Origin: Pseudobacter sp051955275
GTDB lineage: Bacteria > Bacteroidota > Bacteroidia > Chitinophagales > Chitinophagaceae
DNA: 64,000 nt
Direction: 5' to 3'
Assembly (NCBI RefSeq): GCF_051955275.1
Contig: NZ_JBQCGW010000009.1
Coordinates: 5,620-69,619, forward strand
The stretch's first letter is position 1. Each line of letters begins with the position of its first letter. The notes under the pieces were generated by a model. It worked only from the letters and a program-made list of their open reading frames with translations. It did no database searches and was not told the DNA's origin. The position numbers and the translations under genes are program-made. This document shows, in pieces, positions 9,294 through 18,285 of the stretch.

Positions 9294-10013
9294 ATGGTCC
9301 TTTCTCTTCTGGCATTAGCGCTGGCACCCGGACTGGCAATTGCGTTTTTCATTTATTCCAGGGACAAATACGACAGGGAACCGCTGCGGAACCTGCTACT
9401 TTCATTCATGCTTGGCGTGGCCAGCACTTTTCCTGCAATATTGGTACAGACCAGCCTTCAACCGGTACTGGATGCCAATTTCTCACCCTGGTCCATCACT
9501 TATTATATACTCTTTGCATTTGTACTGGTGGCTTTCAGTGAAGAAGGCAGCAAGTTCCTGATGCTACGCTTCTATGCTTACCGGCAGCCTGCCTTCAATG
9601 AACCTTTTGATGGTATCATCTACAGCGTAATGGTGTCTATGGGCTTTGCCAGTTTTGAGAATATCTGGTATGTGCTGGAGAATGGCTTTGCCACCGGTGT
9701 CCTGCGTATGTTCCTTTCCGTTCCTGCACATGCGGCCTTTGGAGTGTTGATGGGTTTTCATGCCGGGCTGGCCAAATTCGATCATCACCGGCCGGTGCTG
9801 CGCCTCCTGACAGGCCTGCTGCTGGCAGTGGTATTCCATGGGGCATTCGATTTCTTTCTTTTCCTGCAGAAGAACCCGAACGTTACCAGATATGTGAGCA
9901 CAGGCATCCTGGCCTTCGGCGCCATCATCTGTTACTGGATAGCAATGAGACTGGCCTGGAGGGCCATCCGCATCCACCAGAATTTATCGAGAGAAGTATT
10001 TGAAAATCCATAA
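9294..10013 (+). CDS. prsW: PrsW-family intramembrane metalloprotease
   Basis: 239 aa polytopic membrane protein. It carries the PrsW signature: SEEGSK (the EExxK motif) after the second or third membrane segment, GFASFENIWYV, the SVPAHAAFGVLMG segment and the C-terminal HGAFDFF with a conserved His. In Bacillus, PrsW cleaves an anti-sigma factor in the membrane; in Bacteroidota the substrate is generally unknown, and no anti-sigma factor is encoded nearby. It is divergent from the HExxH gene and followed after 10 nt by an acetyltransferase, probably in one transcript. The start is set by the promoter box 4 nt upstream and by the family-typical N-terminus. Confidence 0.9.
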   Translation: MVLSLLALALAPGLAIAFFIYSRDKYDREPLRNLLLSFMLGVASTFPAILVQTSLQPVLDANFSPWSITYYILFAFVLVAFSEEGSKFLMLRFYAYRQPAFNEPFDGIIYSVMVSMGFASFENIWYVLENGFATGVLRMFLSVPAHAAFGVLMGFHAGLAKFDHHRPVLRLLTGLLLAVVFHGAFDFFLFLQKNPNVTRYVSTGILAFGAIICYWIAMRLAWRAIRIHQNLSREVFENP

Positions 10014-10023
10014 TATTGTTCCC

Positions 10024-10548
10024 ATGAATACAAGTGCAGAACTGGTGATCCGCTTTGCGGATCTGGACGATATCCCTACGATCGGTTACCTGGCCCAGCA
10101 GATCTGGCCCGGCACCTATGGAGCCATCCTCAGCCCGGAGCAACTGAACTATATGCTCGACATGAGCTATAGCCCGGACTCTCTGACCGATCAGATCATT
10201 AAACAACACCATCACTTCCTCATAGCGGAACTCGACGAAGACGCCGTAGGCTTTGCCTCCTTCAGTGTTACCGAAGACGAGGGCGTACACAAGCTCCATA
10301 AAATTTACGTACTGCCGCAAACTCAGGGAACCGGCGTGGGCCGCGCCCTGCTCAGTTTTGTTACTGAACAGATCCTGGAAGAAGGCGCCACTACCCTGCG
10401 CCTCAACGTGAACCGCCACAACAAAGCGCGCGAATTCTACGAAAAGCAGGGCTTCCACGTTACCAGAGAAGTGGATATAGAGATCGGTAATGGTTACCAG
10501 ATGAACGACTATATCATGGAGAAACCCTTAATGAAAGCGGAAGACTAA
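10024..10548 (+). CDS. GNAT-family N-acetyltransferase
   Basis: 174 aa from the ATG at 10024; a TTG at 10000 would overlap prsW and is less likely. GNAT fold with the acetyl-CoA-binding loop QTQGTGVGRALLSF and the C-terminal block NRHNKAREFYEKQGF. It transfers an acetyl group from acetyl-CoA to an amine on an unidentified substrate, perhaps a protein N-terminus, antibiotic or small metabolite. It follows prsW closely on the same strand and its stop overlaps the convergent transporter gene by 4 nt. Family certain, substrate unknown. Confidence 0.88.
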   Translation: MNTSAELVIRFADLDDIPTIGYLAQQIWPGTYGAILSPEQLNYMLDMSYSPDSLTDQIIKQHHHFLIAELDEDAVGFASFSVTEDEGVHKLHKIYVLPQTQGTGVGRALLSFVTEQILEEGATTLRLNVNRHNKAREFYEKQGFHVTREVDIEIGNGYQMNDYIMEKPLMKAED

Positions 10549-11321
10549 CCCTCCCGCATAGCCGCATTCTTCATATCAGAAGCCAGGTCCTTACCCAGAT
10601 ACCTTTCAATCAGTCCATGCACCAGGTAGATCACCGGTGTCATCAGAATGGCGATCAGGAATTTATAGGTATAGTTCACGATACCGATGGCCGTTACTTT
10701 TGCAAAGGAGAATCCCAGTGAGAGATAGAGATAAATATACAACACAACGATGGTATCTATCAGCTGGGATACCAGCGTGCTGAGGGTTGCGCGCATCCAG
10801 ATATTCTTTTCCCCTGTTAATTTTTTGATCTTTTTGAAGATGGTGGCATCCGTTACCTGCCCTACCATAAAAGCCGTTAGGGAGGCTACGATGATCATCA
10901 TGCCCTGACCCAGGATCTGGGAATAGGCAGCCTGCATATCAGGTACGCCTTTGTCTGCCTGTGAGCCCACCCACCAGCCTGCAGGAGCAGTATGTATCGC
11001 CAGGTAAAAAACCAAGAAAGAGAAAGCGATGAGCCCGGCTGCAATATAACTCAGGAAGCGGATGCCCTTCACGCCGTAATATTCATTGATGATATCCGTC
11101 ATGATAAACACGATGGGCCAGGTAAGCGTGCCTACGGTGAGATCGAAAGAAAGCCCGCTCTCTCCCAGCAACGAGAAATTCACTTTGTCAATACCAAGTG
11201 TATCCTCCAGGGAGAAAAGTTTCACGCCAATCACTTCGGCAATGATGGCATTGGCAATGAAAAAAGCACCGAGAAAAAGAAAAAGACGGGTTGATTTGTC
11301 ACGGATAATATTATGGATCAT
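10545..11321 (-). CDS. yhhQ: Queuosine precursor transporter (VUT/YhhQ family)
   Basis: 258 aa with about six membrane segments. It matches the DUF165/YhhQ family that imports queuosine precursors (preQ0/preQ1), with the conserved segment FDLTVGTLTWPIVFIMTDIIN and the acidic/aromatic stretch NEYYGVKG. Located in the inner membrane. It is the downstream gene of a two-gene unit with the small membrane protein at 11329 (7-nt gap). Queuosine synthesis genes are not in the window. Identity by motif is good; transport of a specific precursor is inferred from the family. Confidence 0.88.
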   Translation of the reverse strand: MIHNIIRDKSTRLFLFLGAFFIANAIIAEVIGVKLFSLEDTLGIDKVNFSLLGESGLSFDLTVGTLTWPIVFIMTDIINEYYGVKGIRFLSYIAAGLIAFSFLVFYLAIHTAPAGWWVGSQADKGVPDMQAAYSQILGQGMMIIVASLTAFMVGQVTDATIFKKIKKLTGEKNIWMRATLSTLVSQLIDTIVVLYIYLYLSLGFSFAKVTAIGIVNYTYKFLIAILMTPVIYLVHGLIERYLGKDLASDMKNAAMREG

Positions 11322-11328
11322 GTAATGA

Positions 11329-11613
11329 TTAATTGAATAATAAGGTAAAAAGCTGAAGGATCAGAAACAGGAAATTACAGATTATCAGCCAGCGCGGATA
11401 AAACTGCCAGTTGCTTTTTTTTACAAAAAGGGAAATGATAACGATAATATTCACCACCATGTTCAGGATCACCGCAACACCGGTGCCCAGTACAATAATG
11501 GTTGACGCAATATGCCCGTGTGGTGATACGGGCAGGTATTGAATGAGCCAGGCCAGTAAGAAACAGATATTGCACAGGAAGGCCACCCTGCTTAAAAATA
11601 ATAGTTTACGCAT
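11329..11613 (-). CDS. Small hydrophobic membrane protein, unknown function
   Basis: 94 aa with three predicted membrane segments (about 5-25, 35-62 and 72-93) and a short basic loop KKSNWQFYPRW between the last two. I do not recognise a characterised family. It starts with a clear ATG, lies 7 nt upstream of the queuosine-precursor transporter on the same strand and is divergent from the glycosyltransferase at 11674. Co-transcription suggests a membrane role, but no function can be assigned. Confidence 0.65.
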   Translation of the reverse strand: MRKLLFLSRVAFLCNICFLLAWLIQYLPVSPHGHIASTIIVLGTGVAVILNMVVNIIVIISLFVKKSNWQFYPRWLIICNFLFLILQLFTLLFN

Positions 11614-11673
11614 AAACCAACTTGGTGTAAAATTGCATTATTTTATTCAACCCGTCAATTCAGCGTCAATCTC

Positions 11674-12786
11674 ATGATCAAAGTACTGAGCCTGGTATCT
11701 TATAAGTTCTTACCTCCAAAGATGGGCGGACAGAAAGGGATTGCCCTGTTTTATCAGTACTTTTCAAAGCATGTGCAACTCAGCTGTATCACCACCAGGA
11801 GCAATGATCCGGCATATTCAACGGGGTATGAACTGATCAACCGGCTTTCCAACAGCGCCCTGCGCTACGTGAATATATTTTATTTTTTTACGCTCCGTAA
11901 ACTCATCCGTCAGAAAAAGATCACCCACCTGCTGCTGGAACATCCATATTTCGGATGGCTGGGCATCCTGCTTAAGCAATTCGCAGGGGTGAAACTGGTG
12001 GTGCATTCACATAATATCGAAGGGCTCCGGTGGAAGTCCCTCGGAAAATGGTGGTGGCGCATCCTCTGGCAGTATGAAAAGATGGTGCACCGCCGGGCCG
12101 ACCATAGTTTTTTTATCCAGGAGGCAGACCGTCAATATGCCATCCGGGAATTCGGACTGCAACCCGGGCGGACTTCGGTAGCCATCTACGGCATCGGCAT
12201 CAGCCAACCACCATCCCCAACCGAAAAACAAGAGGCCCGGCAGTACCTGCTCCAAACACATGCTATTGCACCAGACCAGCTTTTGCTCCTGTTCAATGGC
12301 GCTTTCAATTACTCTCCCAACCTGGAGGCCCTGAACCATATTATAAAAGATATCAACCCGCTGCTTCAGCAGGAGGCTTTGAATTATACCATCCTGATCT
12401 GCGGGAAGGATATTCCTGAAAGTATAGTTGCCAGCCGCCCTCCCCATATGATCTTTGCCGGATTTGTAGACGATATCGACCCCTATTTTCAGGGCTCTGA
12501 TATTTTCCTCAACCCCGTGAACAGCGGCGGTGGTATCAAAACCAAGCTGGTGGAGGCACTTGGCAATAATATGAATGCCGTGTCTTCCATAAACGGCGGC
12601 GAAGGCATCGATCCCGCCATCTGTGGCGGCAAACTGGTGCTGACGGGCAATACGGACTGGCCGGCCTACGTAAAAGCCGTGCTTCAGTTGCAGAACCACA
12701 ACAGTGCCATGCCGGTTTCTTTCTACCAGCAATTCTACTGGGGCACCATCACGGCGGATGCAGCGGCGGCCATGCAGGCGCTTTAA
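11674..12786 (+). CDS. Glycosyltransferase family 4 (GT-B)
   Basis: 370 aa. GT-B architecture: an N-terminal acceptor domain beginning VLSLVSYKFLPPKMGGQKG (gly-rich acceptor loop) and a C-terminal nucleotide-sugar domain with LLLFNGAFNYSPNLEAL, GFVDDIDPYFQGSDIFLNPV and the donor-binding NSGGGIKTKLVEAL, where Glu is the usual EX7E-type contact. Cytoplasmic or membrane-associated enzyme adding a sugar to a lipid-linked glycan. First gene of the plus-strand arm of the polysaccharide locus; the next gene follows after 68 nt. Donor and acceptor cannot be read from the sequence. Confidence 0.85.
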   Translation: MIKVLSLVSYKFLPPKMGGQKGIALFYQYFSKHVQLSCITTRSNDPAYSTGYELINRLSNSALRYVNIFYFFTLRKLIRQKKITHLLLEHPYFGWLGILLKQFAGVKLVVHSHNIEGLRWKSLGKWWWRILWQYEKMVHRRADHSFFIQEADRQYAIREFGLQPGRTSVAIYGIGISQPPSPTEKQEARQYLLQTHAIAPDQLLLLFNGAFNYSPNLEALNHIIKDINPLLQQEALNYTILICGKDIPESIVASRPPHMIFAGFVDDIDPYFQGSDIFLNPVNSGGGIKTKLVEALGNNMNAVSSINGGEGIDPAICGGKLVLTGNTDWPAYVKAVLQLQNHNSAMPVSFYQQFYWGTITADAAAAMQAL

Positions 12787-12854
12787 TGGCTCTGGCTGAT
12801 CAACTTACCAAATAATTGCCTTATTTTGTCGCATCTTTTAACCATCCTTTACTA

Positions 12855-15410
12855 ATGAACAAATCAATCTGGCAGCAGTTTAAGCCACATGTTATTGCGA
12901 TCGGGATCTTTCTGATCATTTCCATTTTCTTCTGTTTACCGGCTTTCAAGGGCATGGTGCTGAATCAGAGTGATACCCTGGGCTGGAAAGGGATGATCGA
13001 ACAGTCCAATGTATACAAGGAGAAATATGGTCACTGGCCGCTGTGGAGCAATTACTCCTATAGTGGTATCCCTGCTTACCAGATTGGTATCGAAGCCAAA
13101 TACAATATCACCCTCGCCTGGCTGCACAATGTATTTACGCTGTGGCTGCCGGCACCTGCCAGCTTCTTCTTCCTGGCATGTGTGGGTTTCTATATCCTGG
13201 CGTTGGCCATGCGCCTGCGCAGCATGCCATCCATCTTCGGATCGCTGGCTTATGCCTTCGCTTCCTACAATGCCATCATTGCCGCTGTAGGGCATAATAC
13301 CAAACTGATGTCCATGGGTTATGCACCAGCCCTGCTTGCGGGGCTGCTGTTGCTGAGCCAGCGGAAATATATACTGGGCTTCATCGTCACTCTTATATTC
13401 AGTACCCTGCTTACCTGGCAGAACCACCTGCAGATCTTATATTATACATTCATCATTGCCGCCTGTTTTGGTGTGGGCATGCTGATAAAGGCTTTCAAAG
13501 AGAAAGATTTCAAACCGGTGCTGTACACTGCAGGACTGGCCATCGTTTCACTGCTGCTGGGCATTTTCAGTTATGCCGTGATCCTGCTTCCCACCAACTC
13601 CTATGCAAAGGAGTCCATGCGTGGTGGCAGATCTGAGCTCACCGTTAGCCCGGATGGTAAAAAGATAACAGAGAACAAAACCAAAGGCGGTCTGGATAAA
13701 AGCTATGCCTTCCACTGGAGCTACGGCGTCAGCGAAACCATGACCCTCACCATGCCCGCTTTCAACGGTGGCAGCGATGGTCCGAGAGAACTACCTGAAG
13801 ACGGCAAGGCCCTCCAGGCATTGCAGGAATCACAGCTGCCTCAGGAATTTGCCAACTATATCTATCCAGCGCTCAGTTCCTACTGGGGCGCACAACCCGG
13901 CACTTCCGGGACCGTTTACCTGGGCGCTATCGTATGCCTGCTCTTTGTTACGGGTATCTTCGTGGTAAAATCATGGCACAAAGGATGGATCATTGCAGCT
14001 TCCATTATAGGCATCGTACTGGCATGGGGCAGCAATTTCTCCGCCGTGAACTATTTCCTCTTCGATCATCTTCCCTACTATAATAAATTCAGAGCCCCCA
14101 CAACAGCCCTGGTGATCCCGCAACTCACTTTTGCCCTGCTGGCAGCCATGACATTGCAGTCCCTCTTCTTTACAGAATGGGACAAGGCCGTACTGATGAA
14201 AAGGCTGAAACTGGCCGGTATCGGAGTAGCAGTGGTGCTGGCCATCCTGGTTGGTACTTACTTCACCGGCAGCTTCAAAGCTTCCGGCGATACACAGCTC
14301 CGCGAAGGTATTTCCGGCGCTATCACCCAGATGGCCTCCCAGGGCGGACAACCCAATGAGCAGGTACTGCAACAGGCCAGGACCATCTCATCGTCCATCA
14401 TGAACGGGCTGAGTGCCGACCGTAAAACATTGTATGAGAGCGATCTGCTCCGCACGCTCCTTTTTTATGTGCTGGCAGCAGCGCTGATCTGGGTAGGCAT
14501 TACCAAAAAACTCAAGGGAGAATATGTACTGGCAGCCTTCATTCTGCTTAACCTGGTGGACCTCTTACCGGTTGACCGCCGTTACCTGAAAGATGATAAC
14601 TACGTTGATCAGGCAGACTTCCTGGCGCCGCTGGCGGCCAATGCCGCCGATCTTCAGATCAAGCAGGACACAGGTTATTACAGGGTCTATGACCAGACTG
14701 CCGGTAATCCTTTTGCCGATTCAAGAGCCTCTTACCACCACAATTCCATCGGTGGTTACCTGCCGGCAAGGCTCAGTACTTACGATGATCTCATCACCCA
14801 CCAGTTGCACAAGCAAAACATGGCAGTGTTCAATATGCTCAACACCAAATATTTCATTGGTGTGAACAGGCAGACCAACCAACCTATCGCACAGATGAAT
14901 CCCGGAGCGCTTGGCGCCGTGTGGTTTGTGAAAGGCCTGCAATATGAGCCCAATGCAGATGCGGAAATGAAAGCGCTGGATAATTTCAGTCCGGCAGATA
15001 CTGCTATCCTGGATCAGCGCGAGAAATCCAAAGTGGCATTCGAACCGCAATACGATTCGCTGGCCACCATCCGGATGACACGCAATATCAATGATGAAGT
15101 GAGCTATGAAAGCAATGCTGCATCCAACCAGTTTGCCGTATTCAGCGAAGTATACTACCCCAATGGCTGGAAAGCTTTCATCGACGGCAAGGAAACACCG
15201 ATCGCCAAAGTGAACTACACCCTGCGTGGCCTGCCCATTCCGGCAGGCAAGCATAATATCGAGTTCAAATTTGAACCGGAGTCTTACCACACCGGTAACC
15301 TGATCACCCTGATCACAGGTATCATTTCCATCCTGCTGGTGCTGGGTGGAGCCGTGATGCTCTGGCGCAACAGGAATAACCAGGATCCTTCAACCGCTGT
15401 AAGAGCGTAA
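12855..15410 (+). CDS. YfhO-family large membrane protein (GT-C-like)
   Basis: 851 aa from the ATG at 12855; an in-frame TTG at 12816 is rejected because the ATG is followed directly by a typical basic-then-hydrophobic start (MNKSIWQQFKPHVIAIG). About twelve membrane segments, with a soluble extracytoplasmic part near residues 600-800 and a last membrane segment close to the C-terminus (LITLITGIISILLVLGG). The family is related to GT-C transferases that use lipid-linked sugars; YfhO in Gram-positives glycosylates lipoteichoic acid. Here a role in decorating a surface glycan is inferred from the flanking glycosyltransferases. It is 12 nt from the next gene, so co-transcribed. Confidence 0.85.
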   Translation: MNKSIWQQFKPHVIAIGIFLIISIFFCLPAFKGMVLNQSDTLGWKGMIEQSNVYKEKYGHWPLWSNYSYSGIPAYQIGIEAKYNITLAWLHNVFTLWLPAPASFFFLACVGFYILALAMRLRSMPSIFGSLAYAFASYNAIIAAVGHNTKLMSMGYAPALLAGLLLLSQRKYILGFIVTLIFSTLLTWQNHLQILYYTFIIAACFGVGMLIKAFKEKDFKPVLYTAGLAIVSLLLGIFSYAVILLPTNSYAKESMRGGRSELTVSPDGKKITENKTKGGLDKSYAFHWSYGVSETMTLTMPAFNGGSDGPRELPEDGKALQALQESQLPQEFANYIYPALSSYWGAQPGTSGTVYLGAIVCLLFVTGIFVVKSWHKGWIIAASIIGIVLAWGSNFSAVNYFLFDHLPYYNKFRAPTTALVIPQLTFALLAAMTLQSLFFTEWDKAVLMKRLKLAGIGVAVVLAILVGTYFTGSFKASGDTQLREGISGAITQMASQGGQPNEQVLQQARTISSSIMNGLSADRKTLYESDLLRTLLFYVLAAALIWVGITKKLKGEYVLAAFILLNLVDLLPVDRRYLKDDNYVDQADFLAPLAANAADLQIKQDTGYYRVYDQTAGNPFADSRASYHHNSIGGYLPARLSTYDDLITHQLHKQNMAVFNMLNTKYFIGVNRQTNQPIAQMNPGALGAVWFVKGLQYEPNADAEMKALDNFSPADTAILDQREKSKVAFEPQYDSLATIRMTRNINDEVSYESNAASNQFAVFSEVYYPNGWKAFIDGKETPIAKVNYTLRGLPIPAGKHNIEFKFEPESYHTGNLITLITGIISILLVLGGAVMLWRNRNNQDPSTAVRA

Positions 15411-15422
15411 ACTGCGGAACCC

Positions 15423-16112
15423 ATGGTTATCGGAAAAGGCTTAGTGGCGGGGAGCTTCAGCAGTTATGCGGACCAACAGGCATTCCTGGTCTTCGCATCG
15501 GGTGTATCCAACTCCAAATCCAGCACTGATGCGGATTTCAGGAGAGAGGAAGACCTGCTGCGTCAATCAATAGAACAGAACCCGGAGAAACACCTGGTGT
15601 ATTTCAGTACTACCAGCGTGGAGGACCCTGATCTGCTGCAGGCACCCTATTCGCAGCACAAGTTGCAGATGGAGGAATTGATCCGGACTAACGTACATAC
15701 CTATACTATTTTCCGGCTCAGTAACCTGGCCGGAAAATCGGACAACCCGAATACGATCCTCAACTATTTCTACCAGCATATTTCGCAGGGGATCCCTTTC
15801 CGGCTCTGGAAGCGGTCTGAGCGCAATATCATCGATACGGAAGACGTTTTCCGGATAGCCGATCATATGCTGCAGCATAAGCTGGCTGTGAACCGCACCA
15901 TCAATATTGCCAATACGGAAAGTTATCCCGTGCAATATATTGTGAACAGTATCGAAGCATTCTGTGGTACCAAAGGCAAATACACCCTGGAAGACAGAGG
16001 CGGCCAGGTAACCATCGATACCCGTGATATAGCAGCGGTTTGCAAGACCCTGGACATCCATTTTGATCCAGACTACCTGCAGAAAATTCTAACCAAATAT
16101 TACGGATCATGA
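15423..16112 (+). CDS. Short NAD-dependent epimerase/dehydratase-like protein (SDR)
   Basis: 229 aa, clearly shorter than the usual 300 or so for extended SDR enzymes. It has a weak N-terminal glycine motif (IGKGLVAGSF), VYFSTTSVEDPD where the catalytic Ser/Thr strand is expected, and YSQHK as the YxxxK active-site motif, followed by FRLSNLAGKSDNPN. The segment between the nucleotide loop and the catalytic strand is short, so cofactor binding may be altered. The ATGA overlap with the next glycosyltransferase indicates translational coupling. Probably modifies a nucleotide sugar or lipid-linked sugar in this locus; the reaction is unknown. Confidence 0.75.
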   Translation: MVIGKGLVAGSFSSYADQQAFLVFASGVSNSKSSTDADFRREEDLLRQSIEQNPEKHLVYFSTTSVEDPDLLQAPYSQHKLQMEELIRTNVHTYTIFRLSNLAGKSDNPNTILNYFYQHISQGIPFRLWKRSERNIIDTEDVFRIADHMLQHKLAVNRTINIANTESYPVQYIVNSIEAFCGTKGKYTLEDRGGQVTIDTRDIAAVCKTLDIHFDPDYLQKILTKYYGS

Positions 16113-17290
16113 GCCACCGGAGAGGAGTACTGAAGCGCAGACTGGAATACATCGGGATGTTTCCCTTTGTACTTGCCGGGAAGATCTACGGCAGGTTGTT
16201 TCCCCTGAAACAGCCCACCAGTACCTTCCTTTTCTACCCTTCTGCCGATATCGGTGGCGCCATCAAAGTGAATGCGGATATCGCCGGATGCGTGAGGGAT
16301 AAAAATCCGCTCATCATCTTTTCAAAGAAGCCTAAGAACAACGGGCACAAGGAACTCTTCAAAGACTTTCGTGTGCTGGATCTGCATGGGAAGATCGACA
16401 ACAAGCTTTTTCATTTTGTCAATTTCTTTTACCGGGGCGTTCTGGCTTCCTGGATCAACCGTGCTCCCAACGCCGTGATCTTCGGAGGAGAAGGCCTTTT
16501 CTTTTACAAGATGCTGGCGCATGTAAACCGCGATGTGCGTCGCATAGAGCTCTGCCACCTGGATACCTGGTTCCACTACTCCATCGGGTTTGCTGACCTG
16601 ATCACACTTCGGGTATTCAGTACCGTTAAACTGATGCAGGACATGAAAGACCTGTATCAGAAAGAAGGGCTGGATGCCAGTTATGCAAAAAGACTTCGCT
16701 TTGCTGAGAACATGATCGATATCCCTCCTTATGAGGCTGTACATAATTCCCTTCTGGAAGTGGTTTTCATAGGCAGGGGCGCTCCGCAGAAACGGGTGCC
16801 GCTCACGGCAGCCATCGCGGAAAAGCTGCACCAGCTGGGTGCTCCCGTCCATTTCACTTTTGTGGGGGATGTGGAGAATGTGATCGATCCTTCAAAATAT
16901 CCCTACTGCACTTTCTATGGAAATGTGCGGGACGAGGCACTGATGCAGAAGATCTATAAGAACTCGGATGTACTGATCCTGACTTCCGCTTATGAAGGTC
17001 TTCCCCTGGTGATCATGCAGATGATGGCGCATGGGCGCATTGTAATGAGCACGGCGGTGAATGCCATCCCCGATTATGTAAAACATATGGAGAACGGTTT
17101 GCTGATCCGTGCCACCGATGAAGCAGCTATTGTAAATGAAGGCGTGGAACTACTGCAATGGCTGGTTGCCAACCCGGATGCAAAAGAGATCATGGGTAAG
17201 CGTAGCCGGGAAATTGCCATTGAAAAATTCGGGGGAGAGAAATTCTGCAGACTCTACAACGAGTTCCTTTACACAGATACAAACTATTGA
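16109..17290 (+). CDS. Glycosyltransferase family 4 (GT-B)
   Basis: 393 aa. The C-terminal donor domain is well preserved (EVVFIGRGAPQKRVPLTAAI, TFVGDVENVIDPSKY, FYGNVRDEALMQKIYKNSD, LTSAYEGLPLVIMQMMAHG with the EX7E-type Glu). The N-terminal domain is less typical and contains FFYKMLAHVNRDVRRIELCH. It starts inside the stop of the SDR gene (ATGA) and its end overlaps the convergent GT2 gene by 7 nt, so the two operons of the polysaccharide locus run into each other here. Substrate unknown. Confidence 0.87.
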   Translation: MSHRRGVLKRRLEYIGMFPFVLAGKIYGRLFPLKQPTSTFLFYPSADIGGAIKVNADIAGCVRDKNPLIIFSKKPKNNGHKELFKDFRVLDLHGKIDNKLFHFVNFFYRGVLASWINRAPNAVIFGGEGLFFYKMLAHVNRDVRRIELCHLDTWFHYSIGFADLITLRVFSTVKLMQDMKDLYQKEGLDASYAKRLRFAENMIDIPPYEAVHNSLLEVVFIGRGAPQKRVPLTAAIAEKLHQLGAPVHFTFVGDVENVIDPSKYPYCTFYGNVRDEALMQKIYKNSDVLILTSAYEGLPLVIMQMMAHGRIVMSTAVNAIPDYVKHMENGLLIRATDEAAIVNEGVELLQWLVANPDAKEIMGKRSREIAIEKFGGEKFCRLYNEFLYTDTNY

Positions 17291-18285
17291 CGCGGATTAC
17301 CCGTCTGCCTCCTGTACCATTGAAATACATTGCGGCTGATGGCATTGGAATCCAGCAGCAGCGCCAGTCTGATCCTGAAAATGCTTACAGGCTCAAATGG
17401 TTGACCAGGTATCAAGGTGGCTGCATGAGCTTTGAACAGGGCGATCAATCCTTTCACTTTCAGCGTTCTTAATTTTACAGGCGTTTTCAGCAAGCGGTGA
17501 CTTAAACTCTCACACCAGAACAAGAGAAAATCTTTTCCATACCTGCGGATGCTGGCATCCACTTCCGGCAGTTGTTGCTGCAATGCATGCATATCTTTCA
17601 CATATTCGCCGAAGGCATTCAGAAAAGCCATCCCGTTGGTGGTGCGGGAAACACTATCATGCAGGCGGTAAGAGAAACAATTGTTGAAGGCTGTAGCCTT
17701 ATACCCTTTCGCCATCAGGCGGATCCACAGGGAGAAATCAGCAAAAATAAGATTGGGATAATGAGCTGGCATGCCGCCCAAAGCATCATAATCGGAAGAC
17801 CGCATCATATAACCCGTTCCGGTACTGTCAATGGTGCGCTGCATCTGGCTGGCCAGGAATTCATGCACCCGCTGCTGTTCATCCATCGGCAGGCAGGCCC
17901 TTACAAACTGCCCCCCGGCATCGATAAAATTGAAATGTGCCTGGTACAAAGTGGCATCGGGGAAACGTTCAATAAGATGGTTCATCACGGCCAGGTAATC
18001 CGGCCCCAGCAGGTCATCATGACCGATCATGGTCATGAATTCATTACGCGACACATCTTTGATCCTTGCCCAGTTCTGTTCAATGGTCAGCGACTTCGTT
18101 GCCTTATGAATGATGATCTTTTCGTTCTTCAGGGATTCAAGCCATTCCACGGTCCCGTCTGTACTGCAATTGTCCAGCACCACGATATTGAAATCCGTGA
18201 AGGTCTGCGCCAGGATGCTGTTGATGCATTCTTTCGCATATTCTCCCCCGTTACGAACAGGCAATATGATGCTGAATTTTGCCAT
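17284..18285 (-). CDS. Glycosyltransferase family 2 (GT-A)
   Basis: 333 aa. N-terminal GT-A fold with FSIILPVRNGGEYAKECI, the nucleotide-binding DNCSTDGTVEWL and GHDDLLGPDYLAVM carrying the acidic metal-binding pair. The C-terminal third has no recognised domain. Last gene of the eight-gene minus-strand operon; it begins with a TGATG junction to the preceding gene. Expected to transfer a sugar during assembly of the cell-surface glycan that uses the CDP-sugar made by the upstream genes. Confidence 0.88.
   Translation of the reverse strand: MAKFSIILPVRNGGEYAKECINSILAQTFTDFNIVVLDNCSTDGTVEWLESLKNEKIIIHKATKSLTIEQNWARIKDVSRNEFMTMIGHDDLLGPDYLAVMNHLIERFPDATLYQAHFNFIDAGGQFVRACLPMDEQQRVHEFLASQMQRTIDSTGTGYMMRSSDYDALGGMPAHYPNLIFADFSLWIRLMAKGYKATAFNNCFSYRLHDSVSRTTNGMAFLNAFGEYVKDMHALQQQLPEVDASIRRYGKDFLLFWCESLSHRLLKTPVKLRTLKVKGLIALFKAHAATLIPGQPFEPVSIFRIRLALLLDSNAISRNVFQWYRRQTGNPRQ

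Noticed and set aside
12007..12732. 241-codon minus-strand open frame
   Set aside because: Antisense to a well-supported GT4 gene; no protein-like features.
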